A stretch of DNA of 64,000 nt from Bog-756 sp963710495 (lineage in GTDB: Bacteria; Actinomycetota; Acidimicrobiia; Acidimicrobiales; RAAP-2), in NCBI GenBank assembly GCA_963710495.1, contig CAVQAI010000016.1, forward strand, positions 365,041 to 429,040. Direction: 5' to 3'. The position numbers were made by a program, and so were the translations under genes. The notes under the pieces were generated by a model. The model saw only the letters and a list, made by a program, of their open reading frames with translations. It was not told the DNA's origin and ran no database searches. Shown one piece after another: positions 15,795 through 25,262 of this stretch; the stretch's first letter is position 1, and each line of letters begins with the position of its first letter.

Positions 15795-17486
15795 CTAATT
15801 GTGGAGCAGCTTCCACCACCAGCCGGGATCGGGCACACGGTGGACCAACCGCACCGGTACCGTCTCGGTCTGGGACCCCAGGGTGAAGCTGGCCACGCCC
15901 ACTGACCCGACATCGGTCCCTGTTCCGGGCGGTGCCTCCGAGGCCAGGGCGGCCGTCACCAGCTGGCCCGGCACACCGAACAACCAGGCGCCGTTCCCGG
16001 CCGCCACCGGCACCACCAGACGGGCCCCTCCCCACTGGGTACTGGCCGTACCTACGGTGCGCCCGGCGGTGACGACCGGTACCGGCACGATGGCCGCCTC
16101 CGAGTCGTCGAGCAGGTGCTGAACGATGGGCTCGGTGTAGCGGAGGGGGTACTTCGCTTCGAGTGCGCTGTAGGGCGCGGTGGTCGTGGTGGTGGTCGGG
16201 GCGGCCGCTGTCGTCGCGCCCGTCGGGGCCACCGCGGACGAGGGGGGCGCCGACGGGGGCGGGCCCGGGGCGGGCTCCAGTTGACCGAGGGCCGAGGCCA
16301 GAACCAGGACCGACCGCCCGTAGACGGACCGGAACCCGGCCAGCACCATGCAGCCGGAGGCCTGGGAGGTGTAGCCGGATTTCACGCCGACGATCCCGTC
16401 GGTGCCGATCTCACTGACGATGTTATGGACCGTTCCCACTCCGGGCAGGGTCACCGTGGCCATCCCGGCCACACTGGCGAAGATCGGGATGGCCATGCCT
16501 GCCGCCGCGATGCGCAGGGTGTCGGCCGCCGTCGACACCGAATGCGGGTCGAAGCCGCTGGCGTCCACGTAGTTGGAGTGGACGGCGCCGAGCGAAGCGG
16601 CCAGAGCGTTCATCTTGGCCACGAAGGCCACCTGCGAGCCGGCGTCCCAGACGGCCAGGGTGTAGGCCGCGTCGTCGGCCGACTGGTTGAGGAGGGCCTC
16701 GAGGAGCTGCAGCTCGGTGAGCGTCTCGCCGGCCTGCAGGGGGATGTTGGTCTCGTCGTTCCTCAGGTTCACGTCGAACTGGGCCGCCTCGTCGGGCGTG
16801 ATGGTGACGGTCGGGCCGCTACTGCCGAGGGGCACCGGATGGTCGCGCAGTACCACCAGCGCCGTGGTCATCTTGGTCAGGGAGGCGATGGGCACGGGCT
16901 GCTCCGGCCCGGACTGCTCGGCGTAGCCGAGGGCCGGGACGGCCACCGCCGCCTGGCCGCTGGCCGGCCACGGGGGGACTTGGGCCGATCCAGGCACCAC
17001 CGAGGAGGTGAGCCGACCGGCCTTCACCGCCGGTTGGGGCAGCGGGTGGTCGATCCGCTGGGCCGCCACCAGGCCGGCGGATGCCACCGCCAGCAGCAGA
17101 AGAGCCACCGACGACCACGCGATGATCCGGCGGTTGCGGGACCGCTGGGCACCCTGCGGACGCGGCATTGGGGCATCGGAGAGCACCGCCGCTGCCTCTG
17201 AGGGCTCCGACGCTGCGGACAAACCGGCGGCGGGCGTCCCAGCCGGAGGGGTCGGCTCGGATGTCTCGGGGGGAGCCGAGACGGTAGGAGCGACGGGGAC
17301 CACGTCGTCCAGGGAGGGAACCGGGCGGGCCAGCGGCCAAGGCGGCGCAGCCGCGGCGCCTGCCCCGATGGCTCCGGGATCCGAACCGTGAGCCCCGTCC
17401 GGCCGGTCGCCGGTGCTGTCGGGCTCGCCGTCCTTCACGGAGCCACCGGATCCTGGGCTCTCCTGGTCATGCCTGTCGGCCCTCAC
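15795..17486 (-). CDS. D,D-carboxypeptidase-like penicillin-binding protein (peptidase S11)
   Basis: The 563-residue protein has a 120-residue low-complexity cytoplasmic N-region, a transmembrane helix (IIAWSSVALLLLAVASAGLVAA) and an S11 domain. The active-site motifs are SLTK (Ser202-Lys205), SAD at 269-271 in place of the usual SxN, and KSG at 369-371 (KTG-like). A Pro/Thr-rich linker follows, then a C-terminal domain ending in WWWKLLHN. PBP5-type enzymes trim the terminal D-Ala of peptidoglycan stem peptides. The Asn-to-Asp change in the second motif is the main oddity. Start at 17486 is the longest frame; a shorter start inside the N-region cannot be excluded. Confidence 0.82.
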   Translation of the reverse strand: MRADRHDQESPGSGGSVKDGEPDSTGDRPDGAHGSDPGAIGAGAAAAPPWPLARPVPSLDDVVPVAPTVSAPPETSEPTPPAGTPAAGLSAASEPSEAAAVLSDAPMPRPQGAQRSRNRRIIAWSSVALLLLAVASAGLVAAQRIDHPLPQPAVKAGRLTSSVVPGSAQVPPWPASGQAAVAVPALGYAEQSGPEQPVPIASLTKMTTALVVLRDHPVPLGSSGPTVTITPDEAAQFDVNLRNDETNIPLQAGETLTELQLLEALLNQSADDAAYTLAVWDAGSQVAFVAKMNALAASLGAVHSNYVDASGFDPHSVSTAADTLRIAAAGMAIPIFASVAGMATVTLPGVGTVHNIVSEIGTDGIVGVKSGYTSQASGCMVLAGFRSVYGRSVLVLASALGQLEPAPGPPPSAPPSSAVAPTGATTAAAPTTTTTTAPYSALEAKYPLRYTEPIVQHLLDDSEAAIVPVPVVTAGRTVGTASTQWGGARLVVPVAAGNGAWLFGVPGQLVTAALASEAPPGTGTDVGSVGVASFTLGSQTETVPVRLVHRVPDPGWWWKLLHN

Positions 17487-17844
17487 TCCGTAGCTGCACC
17501 CTCCGTGCCCGAGTCTCTCGGCCGGGTCTGGCCTCGTCGGCCGTCGGTGAGAACCCGGTTCCCCGAAAGCCTAGGTGGCGTGCTCCCCCAGGTCCGGTCT
17601 TCCGGGCCACGAACGAAGGACGTTGCCGGAACCCGGGTCGTAGAGAACGCTGACTCCCACCTGGGGACCCACGTGCCTGGGTGGGGGGCTACCCCCACCA
17701 GAGGAAACCGGTTGCCCGCATTCCCGCAACCACCGATTCTCCCTATGGTTGACGTGTGAAGGTAGGCGCCTGGCCGAACCCGATGTGCGACACGCTCGGA
17801 TCCCCGGACGATCCCGAGATCGAGGGTTCTAGTGTCAGGACCGC
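17487..17844. other. Divergent promoter region
   Basis: About 360 bp between the S11 peptidase gene and the histidine kinase gene, which read apart. It must contain both promoters. A possible plus-strand pair is TTGCCC near 17712 with TATGGT near 17745, but spacing and match are poor. No other structure stood out. Confidence 0.35.
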
Positions 17845-19188
17845 ATGCTGATCACCTGGGGATCGGAGCCCAACTCCCGCCTGGAGGAGATCGCCCGAAC
17901 CGTCGTCGAGACTCCGTTCACCCGACGTACCTGGTCAGAGCTGCTCTTCATGATGGTGGGCATGCCGATCGCGTTGATCGGGATGGCGTTGGTGGGTATC
18001 ACCATGGCGGCCGGCGTCGTACTGGCCATCACGCTCATCGGGATCGCCCTCATCGGCGTGGCGGTGCGATTGGCCCGTGGCTTCGGGCGAATGCAGCGAA
18101 GGCTGGCCGGCGCGCTGCTCGACGAGGACATCGACGAGCCGGAGCCGTTCGTGCCACGACCGGGCTACCTGGGGTGGCTGCAGTCGGCTCTTCGGGACCG
18201 TACCGGCTGGAGGGCGACGGCCTACCTGGCCGTCAAGGTGCCCTTGTCCTTGGTGGCCTTCTTCACCGCCTTCAGTCTGTGGTGGGATGCATTCAGGTGC
18301 CTCACCTATCCCCTCTGGGGGATCGGCAATCGCGGTTCGATCGCCGAGTGGGGAGCGGTCCGAATCTTCTTCCAGCCCGGCTATCTGTCCCCCGAAGGCG
18401 GCACCCCGTTCGTCGCCCTCGCCACCGTGATCACCGGGGTGATCTTCTTCTTCGTCGCACCGTGGCCGGTCCGGTTCTTCGACTATCTCGATCGCCTGCT
18501 GATGCGGACGCTCCTCGCCCCCGACGCCATGACCGTGAGGGTTCGCAACCTCGAGCAGGCCCGGACGCAGACGGTCGACGCCTCGGCCGCCACCCTCCGG
18601 AGGATCGAGCGGGATCTCCATGACGGCACCCAGGCGCAGCTGGTCGCACTGGCCATGCGGCTCGGCATGGCCAAGGAGAAGCTCGACGACCCGGACCGGG
18701 TCGACGTCGAACAGATCAGGGACCTGGTCAACGCGGCCCACAAAGGAGCCAAGGAGGCCATCGTCGAGTTGCGGGACCTGGCTCGGGGCATCCACCCGCC
18801 TGCACTCGACGTAGGGCTCGAGGGTGCGCTCGCCACACTTGCGGCCCGAAGCACCATCCCGACCGACCTCACGGTCACCATCGATGAACGGCCGAGCCCG
18901 GCCATCGAGGCCATCGCCTACTTCTGCGTGGCCGAGCTCATGGCCAACGTCGCCCAGCACTCCTTCGCCTCCCGGGCAACCGTCTCCTGTGCCCAGCAGG
19001 GTCGTTGGCTGCGTCTAGTGGTTCGAGACGACGGCGTCGGAGGGGCCCAGGCGGCCACCACCGGTTCCACCTCGAGTGGGCTGAGCGGGCTGGCCGACCG
19101 GGTCCGGACCGTGGACGGCAGCCTCGAGGTCACCAGCCCCCCGCGCGGGCCCACGGTCGTGACCGTCGATCTCCCCCTTCGGGCCTAG
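17845..19188 (+). CDS. NarL-type sensor histidine kinase
   Basis: The 447-residue protein has four predicted membrane helices in an N-terminal sensor module (GMPIALIGMALVGITMAAG and following; a second pair near 18220-18450), then a HisKA_3 dimerisation domain with RDLHDGTQAQL (His259), a N-box LMANVAQHS and a G-box RDDGVGG. The membrane part resembles the small 'sensor' domain of actinobacterial NarL-type kinases. It starts at ATG 17845 after CAGGA, and 5 bp separate its stop from the response regulator gene, so they form a pair. The ABC transporter genes just downstream may be the regulated output. Confidence 0.88.
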   Translation: MLITWGSEPNSRLEEIARTVVETPFTRRTWSELLFMMVGMPIALIGMALVGITMAAGVVLAITLIGIALIGVAVRLARGFGRMQRRLAGALLDEDIDEPEPFVPRPGYLGWLQSALRDRTGWRATAYLAVKVPLSLVAFFTAFSLWWDAFRCLTYPLWGIGNRGSIAEWGAVRIFFQPGYLSPEGGTPFVALATVITGVIFFFVAPWPVRFFDYLDRLLMRTLLAPDAMTVRVRNLEQARTQTVDASAATLRRIERDLHDGTQAQLVALAMRLGMAKEKLDDPDRVDVEQIRDLVNAAHKGAKEAIVELRDLARGIHPPALDVGLEGALATLAARSTIPTDLTVTIDERPSPAIEAIAYFCVAELMANVAQHSFASRATVSCAQQGRWLRLVVRDDGVGGAQAATTGSTSSGLSGLADRVRTVDGSLEVTSPPRGPTVVTVDLPLRA

Positions 19189-19193
19189 GGGTC

Positions 19194-19844
19194 GTGCCGC
19201 TCCGAATCACCATCGCCGAGGATTCGGTCATCCTCCGAGATGGACTGGTCCAACTGCTGGTCGACCGCGGATTCCAAGTCATCGCCGCGGTCGGCGACGC
19301 CCCTGCGCTCCGGGTGGCGATCGAACGGGAGCGGCCGGACGTGGCGGTCGTCGACATCCGGATGCCACCGTCGTTCACCGACGAGGGGCTCCGGGCGGCG
19401 ATCGAACTCCGCCGTGAACACCGGGGATTGGCCATCCTGCTCTTCTCGCAGTACGTCGAGACCCGCTACGCCGAGGAGCTGCTGGGCAACGATGCCACCG
19501 GCATCGGCTACCTCCTGAAGGACCGGGTGGCCGACGTGAGCCAGTTCGTCGAAGCCTTGGAGCGTGTGGCCTCGGGGGGAACGGCCTTGGATCCCGAGGT
19601 GGTCACCCAGCTCATGGGCGCGTCGCGACGTCGAGCGGCGATGGCCGTGCTGACGACTCGCGAGCGGGACGTGCTCGCCCTCATGGCGGAAGGGCGGACC
19701 AATACGGCGATCGCCGACTCCCTCTGCGTGTCGGAAGGGGCGGTCGAGAAACACGTCACCAACATCTTTTCCAAGTTGGATCTGCCCGTCTCGCAGTCGG
19801 ACCACCGACGGGTCCTTGCCGTACTCCGCTACCTCGACACCTGA
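19194..19844 (+). CDS. LuxR/NarL-family response regulator
   Basis: The 216-residue protein has a receiver domain with acidic pocket ED near the N-terminus, phospho-acceptor Asp54 in VVDIRMP and Lys in YLLKDRV, and a C-terminal LuxR HTH (LTTRERDVLALMAEGRTNTAIADSLCVSEGAVEKHVTNIF). The GTG at 19194 follows an AGGGG site and begins VPLRITIAEDS, the natural domain start; the open frame extends upstream inside the kinase gene without similarity. It is the cognate partner of the preceding kinase. Confidence 0.9.
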   Translation: MPLRITIAEDSVILRDGLVQLLVDRGFQVIAAVGDAPALRVAIERERPDVAVVDIRMPPSFTDEGLRAAIELRREHRGLAILLFSQYVETRYAEELLGNDATGIGYLLKDRVADVSQFVEALERVASGGTALDPEVVTQLMGASRRRAAMAVLTTRERDVLALMAEGRTNTAIADSLCVSEGAVEKHVTNIFSKLDLPVSQSDHRRVLAVLRYLDT

Positions 19845-20016
19845 CCGTCCACCTCCCGACTGATCGAAGGGTCGAGCGACCGGGGCGCCGTCATGGACGT
19901 GGGTGCCCGTCCGTCGCGAGCGGGGGAATACCCCACCTCGGATCACCCGCTAGCCGGATTCCATGTGCGGGCGGGCTGTCTTACCGTGGATTCATGCTCA
20001 CAACTGGAGATGCCCG

Positions 20017-20994
20017 ATGAGCCTCACCATGTCCACCAGGAAGGAAGCCCACCGTGATTCGGAAGCTCAATGGGCCGTCGAGACCCACGGGCTCACCAAG
20101 CGGTTCGGCGAGAACACCGCGGTGAACGGCGTCGAGCTCCTGATCCCTCGGGGCTGCGCGTTCGGCTATCTCGGGCCCAATGGCGCCGGGAAGACAACGC
20201 TGATCCGGGTGCTGCTCGGACTGACCCATGCTGACGCCGGCACCATGCGACTGCTCGGCCACTCCGTCCCCCGGCATCGGGCCACCGCCCTGGCCCGGGT
20301 GGGGGCGATCGTCGACGAGCCCCGGTTCCACGGACATCTGACCGGCCGGCAGAACCTCCAGATCCTGGCGGCGGCCCGGGAGCCCGAAGCCAAACAGCGG
20401 ATCGGGCCGGCCCTCGAGCGCGTCGGAATGATGCAGCGGGCTGACGACAAGGTCTCGAAGTACTCGATGGGCATGCGGCAACGTCTCGGGGTGGCCGCCT
20501 GCCTGATCGGCGACCCACAGCTCCTGATCTTGGACGAACCGATGAACGGGCTGGACCCGGCCGGCATGCAGGACATGCGCGACATGATCCTCTCCCTGGT
20601 GGCCGAGGGCCGCACGGTCGTGCTCTCCTCCCACCTGCTGGACGAGGTCGAGAGGACCTGCGACGCCGTGGCCATCGTGGACCGGGGGAAGGTCATCCGC
20701 CAAGGGGCGATCGCCGACCTGCTGGCCGGGTCGTCATTCGTCGTGGAAGTCGAATGCTCCGAGTCGTCCCGGGCCGGCGAATTGCTCAAAGGCATCGCCA
20801 TCGGTGGCCGGGTCGAGGTCTGGCCCCTCAGCCTGGGGATCACACTGCCGGCGGGAACGGGCCGCGAGGTGATCGCCGAGATCAACCGCGTCCTGGTGGG
20901 GGGCGGAATCTCCGTGTACCGGCTCCAGGAGGTGCAGACCTCGCTCGAGTCGTGGTTCCTACAGGTCACCAGTCGATTGGGGGCGTCGGAATGA
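20017..20994 (+). CDS. ABC transporter ATP-binding protein
   Basis: The 325-residue protein is a DrrA/CcmA-type ABC ATPase: Walker A GPNGAGKTT at 53-61, signature YSMGMRQRLG, Walker B LLILDEPMNGLD, and H-loop SSHLLDEV. A C-terminal extension of ~100 residues follows, usual in exporters of this group. The ATG at 20017 has GGAGA 7 nt upstream; the open frame continues further without similarity. It overlaps the permease start by 4 bp (ATGA), so the two make one transporter, probably an exporter. Location after the two-component pair suggests regulated induction, as for antibiotic- or envelope-stress exporters. Confidence 0.9.
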   Translation: MSLTMSTRKEAHRDSEAQWAVETHGLTKRFGENTAVNGVELLIPRGCAFGYLGPNGAGKTTLIRVLLGLTHADAGTMRLLGHSVPRHRATALARVGAIVDEPRFHGHLTGRQNLQILAAAREPEAKQRIGPALERVGMMQRADDKVSKYSMGMRQRLGVAACLIGDPQLLILDEPMNGLDPAGMQDMRDMILSLVAEGRTVVLSSHLLDEVERTCDAVAIVDRGKVIRQGAIADLLAGSSFVVEVECSESSRAGELLKGIAIGGRVEVWPLSLGITLPAGTGREVIAEINRVLVGGGISVYRLQEVQTSLESWFLQVTSRLGASE

Positions 20995-22178
20995 CCGCTA
21001 CTTCTGAAGTGCTCGCCCCGGTGCCGGCCCCGATCCCCCTGGGTCACGCTGCCGACCGACGGGGCTCGTGGATCCCGACCGGTGGGATGATCGCCACCCG
21101 GTTCATGGAGTTGCGCAGGCGGCGGGGTCTGATGGTGGCCCTGGTCTTCGTCACCATCGGCATCCCCACCGTCTTCCTCACTATCCGCCTGCTGGCCCAC
21201 GCGTTTGCACCGAAGTCCTACGGGCCGGCCGGCGGCGAGGACATCTTCAACGCCCTGGTGGCCGGCGTCCTCTATGTCTTCGGTTTCATCGTGGCCGCCA
21301 CCTTGGGCTGCACGGCCGGATCGGTCGACCTCACCGAGGGGATGTTCCGTCACCTGGTGGTGACCGGTCGGTCGCGGTTGGCGCTCTACCTGGCGCGGAT
21401 ACCGGCCGGCCTGGCCATCGTGGTACCGCTGGTCGCCATCGGGTTCACCATCGTCTGTGCGGTGTGTGTGTTCGCCGCACCCACCCAGGTCAACTATCAG
21501 GGCGTCAACCTTCCGGCCGGACTGTCCGAGACCGGTCTGCAGCACTGGGCCGCGGACCACCCCAACGAGGTGGTCTGCGAGTTCCCCTACCAAGGGTCCG
21601 GGCCCAGCAACGTCGTCAACGTCCTCAGCAACGTCCCGTGCAATGGCCCCGGGGGTGGTCCCGGCGTTGTCCGCAAAGGCCCGGCCGGCTCCTCCATTTC
21701 GCCGACACCGGCGATGATCAGGGCGGCGGCGGTCCAGATCGCCGGGCATGACTATTCGGACTACTCCAAGATCTTCTTGTCCCCGTCGGTCGGGCTCATG
21801 GTCCGAACCGGCCTCTGGATCGAGCTCGAAGCCGTCGTCGGCTTCATCGTCGGGCTCGGTCTCGGATCCCTGCTCGGGCAGAGAACCGTGGCCGTGATCC
21901 TGATGATCGTCCTCGAAATCGTCATCACCCCGATCCTGATACGAGCCAACATCCCCCACATGATCAATCTGCAGCGTTCGGTGGTCGGGTTGGCCGTCGC
22001 CCACCTGGAACCGTCGAGCCTCGGATTCGTCTTCGGAGGAGGCGGAGGACCTGACGGCGGTCGGGGCACCTCACTCCTGGTGCCGGAGTCGAGGACCACG
22101 ACGGTCATCGTCATCATCAGCTGGCTGGTCGGCTGGACGGCCCTCGGCGCCTGGAGAATGGTGAAACGGGACGCCTGA
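20991..22178 (+). CDS. ABC transporter permease (ABC-2-like)
   Basis: The 395-residue protein has about six membrane helices: one near residues 45-65 (LMVALVFVTIGIPTVFLTI), others around VLYVFGFIVAATLGC, IPAGLAIVVPLVAIGFTIVCAVCV, LWIELEAVVGFIVGLGLGSLL, VAVILMIVLEIVITPIL and VIVIISWLVGWTALGAW. A long extracytoplasmic loop with several Cys lies between the third and fourth. This topology matches exporter permeases that pair with DrrA-like ATPases. It starts within the ATPase stop codon (ATGA). Confidence 0.82.
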   Translation: MTATSEVLAPVPAPIPLGHAADRRGSWIPTGGMIATRFMELRRRRGLMVALVFVTIGIPTVFLTIRLLAHAFAPKSYGPAGGEDIFNALVAGVLYVFGFIVAATLGCTAGSVDLTEGMFRHLVVTGRSRLALYLARIPAGLAIVVPLVAIGFTIVCAVCVFAAPTQVNYQGVNLPAGLSETGLQHWAADHPNEVVCEFPYQGSGPSNVVNVLSNVPCNGPGGGPGVVRKGPAGSSISPTPAMIRAAAVQIAGHDYSDYSKIFLSPSVGLMVRTGLWIELEAVVGFIVGLGLGSLLGQRTVAVILMIVLEIVITPILIRANIPHMINLQRSVVGLAVAHLEPSSLGFVFGGGGGPDGGRGTSLLVPESRTTTVIVIISWLVGWTALGAWRMVKRDA

Positions 22179-22380
22179 GCGCGCTTTCGGGCCATCGGCC
22201 CACCCGAGCTCCATGATCGATCCCGTCCTGGCGCCACCGGTGCCTCAGCCGGCCCGGAGCTTGGGGCATCCCAACCGGTAGGAGGGATGCACGTGAGGCG
22301 TCGCAACGCCGACGAGCAGTCTCTGGACGTCGTAGGGTCGGGTGGCAGCCCCATGATGTGGCATACGAGTGGAGGATCGA

Positions 22381-22656
22381 ATGGCTCATGCAGTGGTGAT
22401 GCAGGTGAAGCTTCCTCAAGACGGAAGTCCTGGCGACGCTCAACGCATGCTGGAGGAAGTCGTCATTCCTCTGGCAAAGTCTCAAACAGGGTTCAAGAAC
22501 GGCACGTGGCTCCATGACGGCAAAGGCAGTGGTTTGGGCGTGGTGGTGTTCGCTACCGCGGAAAACGCCGAATCGGCCCAAGAAGCCCTGAAGCCGCCGG
22601 CTGGAGGTCCGCAATTGGTTTCGAGCGAGCTGTACGAGGTTGGCGGTCAGGCCTAG
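22381..22656 (+). CDS. Small ABM-like/stress-barrel protein
   Basis: The 91-residue protein starts MAHAVVMQVKLP after a GGAGG site. Its pattern of a first strand, a helix ending QTGFKNGTWLHDG, a GVVVFATAENAESAQEAL strand-helix and a final VSSELYEVGG strand fits a dimeric alpha/beta barrel, as in antibiotic-biosynthesis-monooxygenase-like proteins. It faces the similar-sized ABM-like gene at 22755 convergently. No catalytic residue can be assigned. Confidence 0.7.
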   Translation: MAHAVVMQVKLPQDGSPGDAQRMLEEVVIPLAKSQTGFKNGTWLHDGKGSGLGVVVFATAENAESAQEALKPPAGGPQLVSSELYEVGGQA

Positions 22657-22754
22657 GAAGCTGGACGTATCGCCCACCAGGCAGGCGGCATGGGTACCGG
22701 TTGCCCACGGCCGATGACCGCCACCGACCCCGCGCCCTGGGGGCACACACTCGG

Positions 22755-23051
22755 TCAGCGGGATCGCACCGGCTCGAAGTGTTGGACCGTCGGAAATGGG
22801 CTGTAGAAGTGGTGCAACAGCTGACGCCACTCCTGGTATTCGTCAGACCCGCGGAACCCCTCCGTGTGGTCCTCCAGACGATCCCACTCCACCAACAACA
22901 GGTATCGAAATGGGAATTCGATGCACCGTTCGAGGCGAACGGACCGGCAGCCGGACATCGAGACGATGATTCGGCGAGCCGAACCGAAGGCCTCCTCGAA
23001 GCCCCGTTCCTGACCAGGAATGACATCGAGTAACGCGTGCTCAAGGATCAT
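22755..23051 (-). CDS. Antibiotic-biosynthesis-monooxygenase-like (ABM) protein
   Basis: The 98-residue core MILEHALLDVIPGQERGFEEAFGSARRIIVSMSGCRSVRLERCIEFPFRYLLLVEWDRLEDHTEGFRGS shows the ABM pattern: strand, long helix, GCRSVRL strand, then YLLLVEWDRLEDH and a FR-S-Y-WR-LL helix ending in the VQHFEPV strand. The family includes heme- and quinone-type monooxygenases acting without cofactors. The start is placed at the ATG at 23051; the frame runs upstream to 23213 but that part overlaps the YceI gene start region and has no similarity. Confidence 0.78.
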   Translation of the reverse strand: MILEHALLDVIPGQERGFEEAFGSARRIIVSMSGCRSVRLERCIEFPFRYLLLVEWDRLEDHTEGFRGSDEYQEWRQLLHHFYSPFPTVQHFEPVRSR

Positions 23052-23176
23052 TGGTCGAACATACTGCCGGGGGCTCGTGCTGTACTCTCGTCCGCGCACG
23101 GCACGGACTCCTGGCGATCTGAGATGCGCCGCCCCAATTTGAACTCGGACGAAGCTCCCGCCACTACCGTCTTCCT

Positions 23177-23731
23177 GTGGCACCATCCATGGGCACCTAC
23201 GAAATCGGACCAACCAACGCCAGCCTGAAGTTGCGCACCACCAAGGCCGGCCTGGGCGCTAGGTTGGCCCACGACTTGACCCTCGAAGCCAAGGCGTGGC
23301 GTGGGTCAATCGTCATGGACGACACCAATCTGGCCGCCTCGAGCGTCGAAGTGAAGGTGGCGGCGGCATCCCTGGCCGTGGTCGACTTCTCCGGAGGCGT
23401 CAAGCCACTCAGTGACCGTGACCGTAGCGAGATCGCCAGCAACATCAAGGAAGAGTCCCTGCTGACCAGCAAATATCCGGACATCACCTTTCGCTCCACT
23501 TCCATCCGCGGGCAGTCGGGTGCGTTCACTGTCACCGGTGATCTGACGATCAAGGAAACTACGTGTCCGATCAGTCTCGCAGTGACAGTCGACTCGGACG
23601 ACCAGGTGATCGCTCGGGCCACGATCGTCCAGACCGAATTCGGCATCAAGCCCTACTCGGCGATGCTCGGTACCCTCAAGATCAGCGATGCGGTCGACGT
23701 TCGCGCCACGCTGAAACTGCCGTCAGGCTGA
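23177..23731 (+). CDS. YceI-family lipid-binding-fold protein
   Basis: The 184-residue protein shows the YceI barrel: GTYEIGPTNASLKLRTTKAGLGARLAHDLTLE, then SLLTSKYPDITFRSTSI, GDLTIKETTCPISL and a final strand with IVQTEFGIKPYSAMLGTLKI and DVRATLKLP. YceI proteins bind isoprenoid or other amphiphilic molecules; many are periplasmic, but this one has no signal peptide. Either the GTG at 23177 (MAPSMGTYEIG) or the ATG at 23189 could be the start; neither has a strong ribosome site. Convergent with the dimethylformamidase-like gene. Confidence 0.85.
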   Translation: MAPSMGTYEIGPTNASLKLRTTKAGLGARLAHDLTLEAKAWRGSIVMDDTNLAASSVEVKVAAASLAVVDFSGGVKPLSDRDRSEIASNIKEESLLTSKYPDITFRSTSIRGQSGAFTVTGDLTIKETTCPISLAVTVDSDDQVIARATIVQTEFGIKPYSAMLGTLKISDAVDVRATLKLPSG

Positions 23732-23768
23732 GCTGCTTGAGCTGCTCAAGTGCCGCCGTGTCAGGGCC

Positions 23769-25262
23769 CTATCCCAACCTCGTCAGCACGTTCCGGGTGA
23801 TCTGTTCGATCTGTGGGTCTCGCTCCGCCAATCCGTGTGCCCAGTCGGTCGACCCCGACGTCACCACCGTTGCACCGGCTCCGTTCGTGAACGTACCCAA
23901 CACCGCGTGGCCGTGGCGGATGCGTTCCATTGCCTCGGGCTGGCGCGTCCCGAACAGGCGAGAAGCGATGTACTCCAACTCGCTCGGTTCGCCCGGCTTG
24001 GGCGGACGAGGCGCGCTCTGGCGCGTGAAGTGCTGCGTCGGACACGTGCCGAGAATCTCGAAGGTCGACGGCGTGCCGTCCTCGCCGGTCGGATACGGCA
24101 AGCCGTCCCGGTAGGTGAAGGCGCACCCGTCGCATTCGTAGCCGACGACAGTCGCACGGGCACCGAGCACGTCGCCGTAGCCCAGCCCAGTGCCGTCGAA
24201 GATCCAGTGGCTGGCCCGGTGCACCGTGTAACCACCGAGGCCGGCGGTCACGTTGCGGCCGATACGGTGATAACCGCCGCGGGTGAACGAGACCCCGGTC
24301 ATCGAGTTCTCCGGGCGACCCACGACGACGTCGGACCAGAACGTCGTTACCTCCGCCTCGCGGTCGGTTCCCATTAGCGGGTCCTGCTTGAAGAGGCCCT
24401 TGTACCCGACCATCACATCGTGGTCGTCGCCTTCGATGCGCACCTGCCACAACGACGTATTGCCCGAGAAGAAGGCGGCATTCCCGCCCCTCGCGATGAA
24501 TGCTTCCACCGTGTCGCGCATTCCTCGCGACCAGTATTCGTCATGGCCGACGGATAGATACAGACTGGCGCCATCCAACACGTCGGGGTGTTCTTCGAGA
24601 TCAGCATTCGTGCACACACCGATCTCGAATCCCTCACGTTCGGCCCACTCGATGAACGGCAGCTCCCAGTCCGGCCAACCCGCCGACCCGGCATAGCCCG
24701 ACAGATGGTTGATCTGGACATATCCGACGTGGGCGGCGTTCTGCGGATCAGGGGCGCCCGTCCCGGTCACGCGGCGGCCTTTGCCCGGCGGCTTGTAGAG
24801 GTAGCCCGCCGACATCGGCCGCTGCATGGCGACGTGGGTCTCACCGGTGTAGAGGTTCGATCCGCCAAAATCGTTGTAGGCGTGCCACGTATTCGTCGTC
24901 AGCGCGACGACGATGCGAGCCCCAGGAGGCGGACGCAAGACGAAGAATGCGTGGTCGCGCCGCACCTTCTTCCCAACGCCGATCTCCATGACAACTTCGT
25001 AATAGCCGGAACGCCACGCCGGGTCGACGTCCAGGGTCATGGCGGCCGGCCAACCGCACCCCTCGGAGGAGGCGTCCTTCGGCGTATCGTGCTCGTCGGC
25101 CGCGACGGCCGCCGAGCTGAACACGACCTCCCGCCGCGCCCCGACCCGTGCCACCTCGACACGGACCGGCCGACCGGCGGACGACGACATGTGCAGCCCA
25201 ACCTGCCCGCCCGAACACACCGACTGTGGCCAGCAGTACCCCCTCACCACCTCGCGCACCAT
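23769..25262 (-). CDS. N,N-dimethylformamidase beta-subunit-like protein
   Basis: The 497-residue protein has the motifs of the DmfA2/N,N-dimethylformamidase large-subunit domain: NTWHAYNDFGGSNLYT, QINHLSGYAGSAGWPDWELPFIEW, LYLSVGHDEYWSRGMRDTVEAFIARGGNAAFFSGN, and GGYHRIGRNVT with SHWIFDGTGL. The HDEYWS segment carries the residues linked to the mononuclear iron amidase site in studied members. Dimethylformamidases hydrolyse DMF, but most genomic homologues have no proven substrate and no small subunit gene is visible here. The first ~25 residues (with two Cys) are atypical, so the real start may lie at a later Met or Val. No signal peptide. Confidence 0.78.
   Translation of the reverse strand: MVREVVRGYCWPQSVCSGGQVGLHMSSSAGRPVRVEVARVGARREVVFSSAAVAADEHDTPKDASSEGCGWPAAMTLDVDPAWRSGYYEVVMEIGVGKKVRRDHAFFVLRPPPGARIVVALTTNTWHAYNDFGGSNLYTGETHVAMQRPMSAGYLYKPPGKGRRVTGTGAPDPQNAAHVGYVQINHLSGYAGSAGWPDWELPFIEWAEREGFEIGVCTNADLEEHPDVLDGASLYLSVGHDEYWSRGMRDTVEAFIARGGNAAFFSGNTSLWQVRIEGDDHDVMVGYKGLFKQDPLMGTDREAEVTTFWSDVVVGRPENSMTGVSFTRGGYHRIGRNVTAGLGGYTVHRASHWIFDGTGLGYGDVLGARATVVGYECDGCAFTYRDGLPYPTGEDGTPSTFEILGTCPTQHFTRQSAPRPPKPGEPSELEYIASRLFGTRQPEAMERIRHGHAVLGTFTNGAGATVVTSGSTDWAHGLAERDPQIEQITRNVLTRLG

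Noticed and set aside
16116..17201. Long plus-strand frame opposite the S11 peptidase gene
   Set aside because: Arg/Gly/His-rich translation with no domain; the minus-strand frame has active-site motifs, so this is a shadow.
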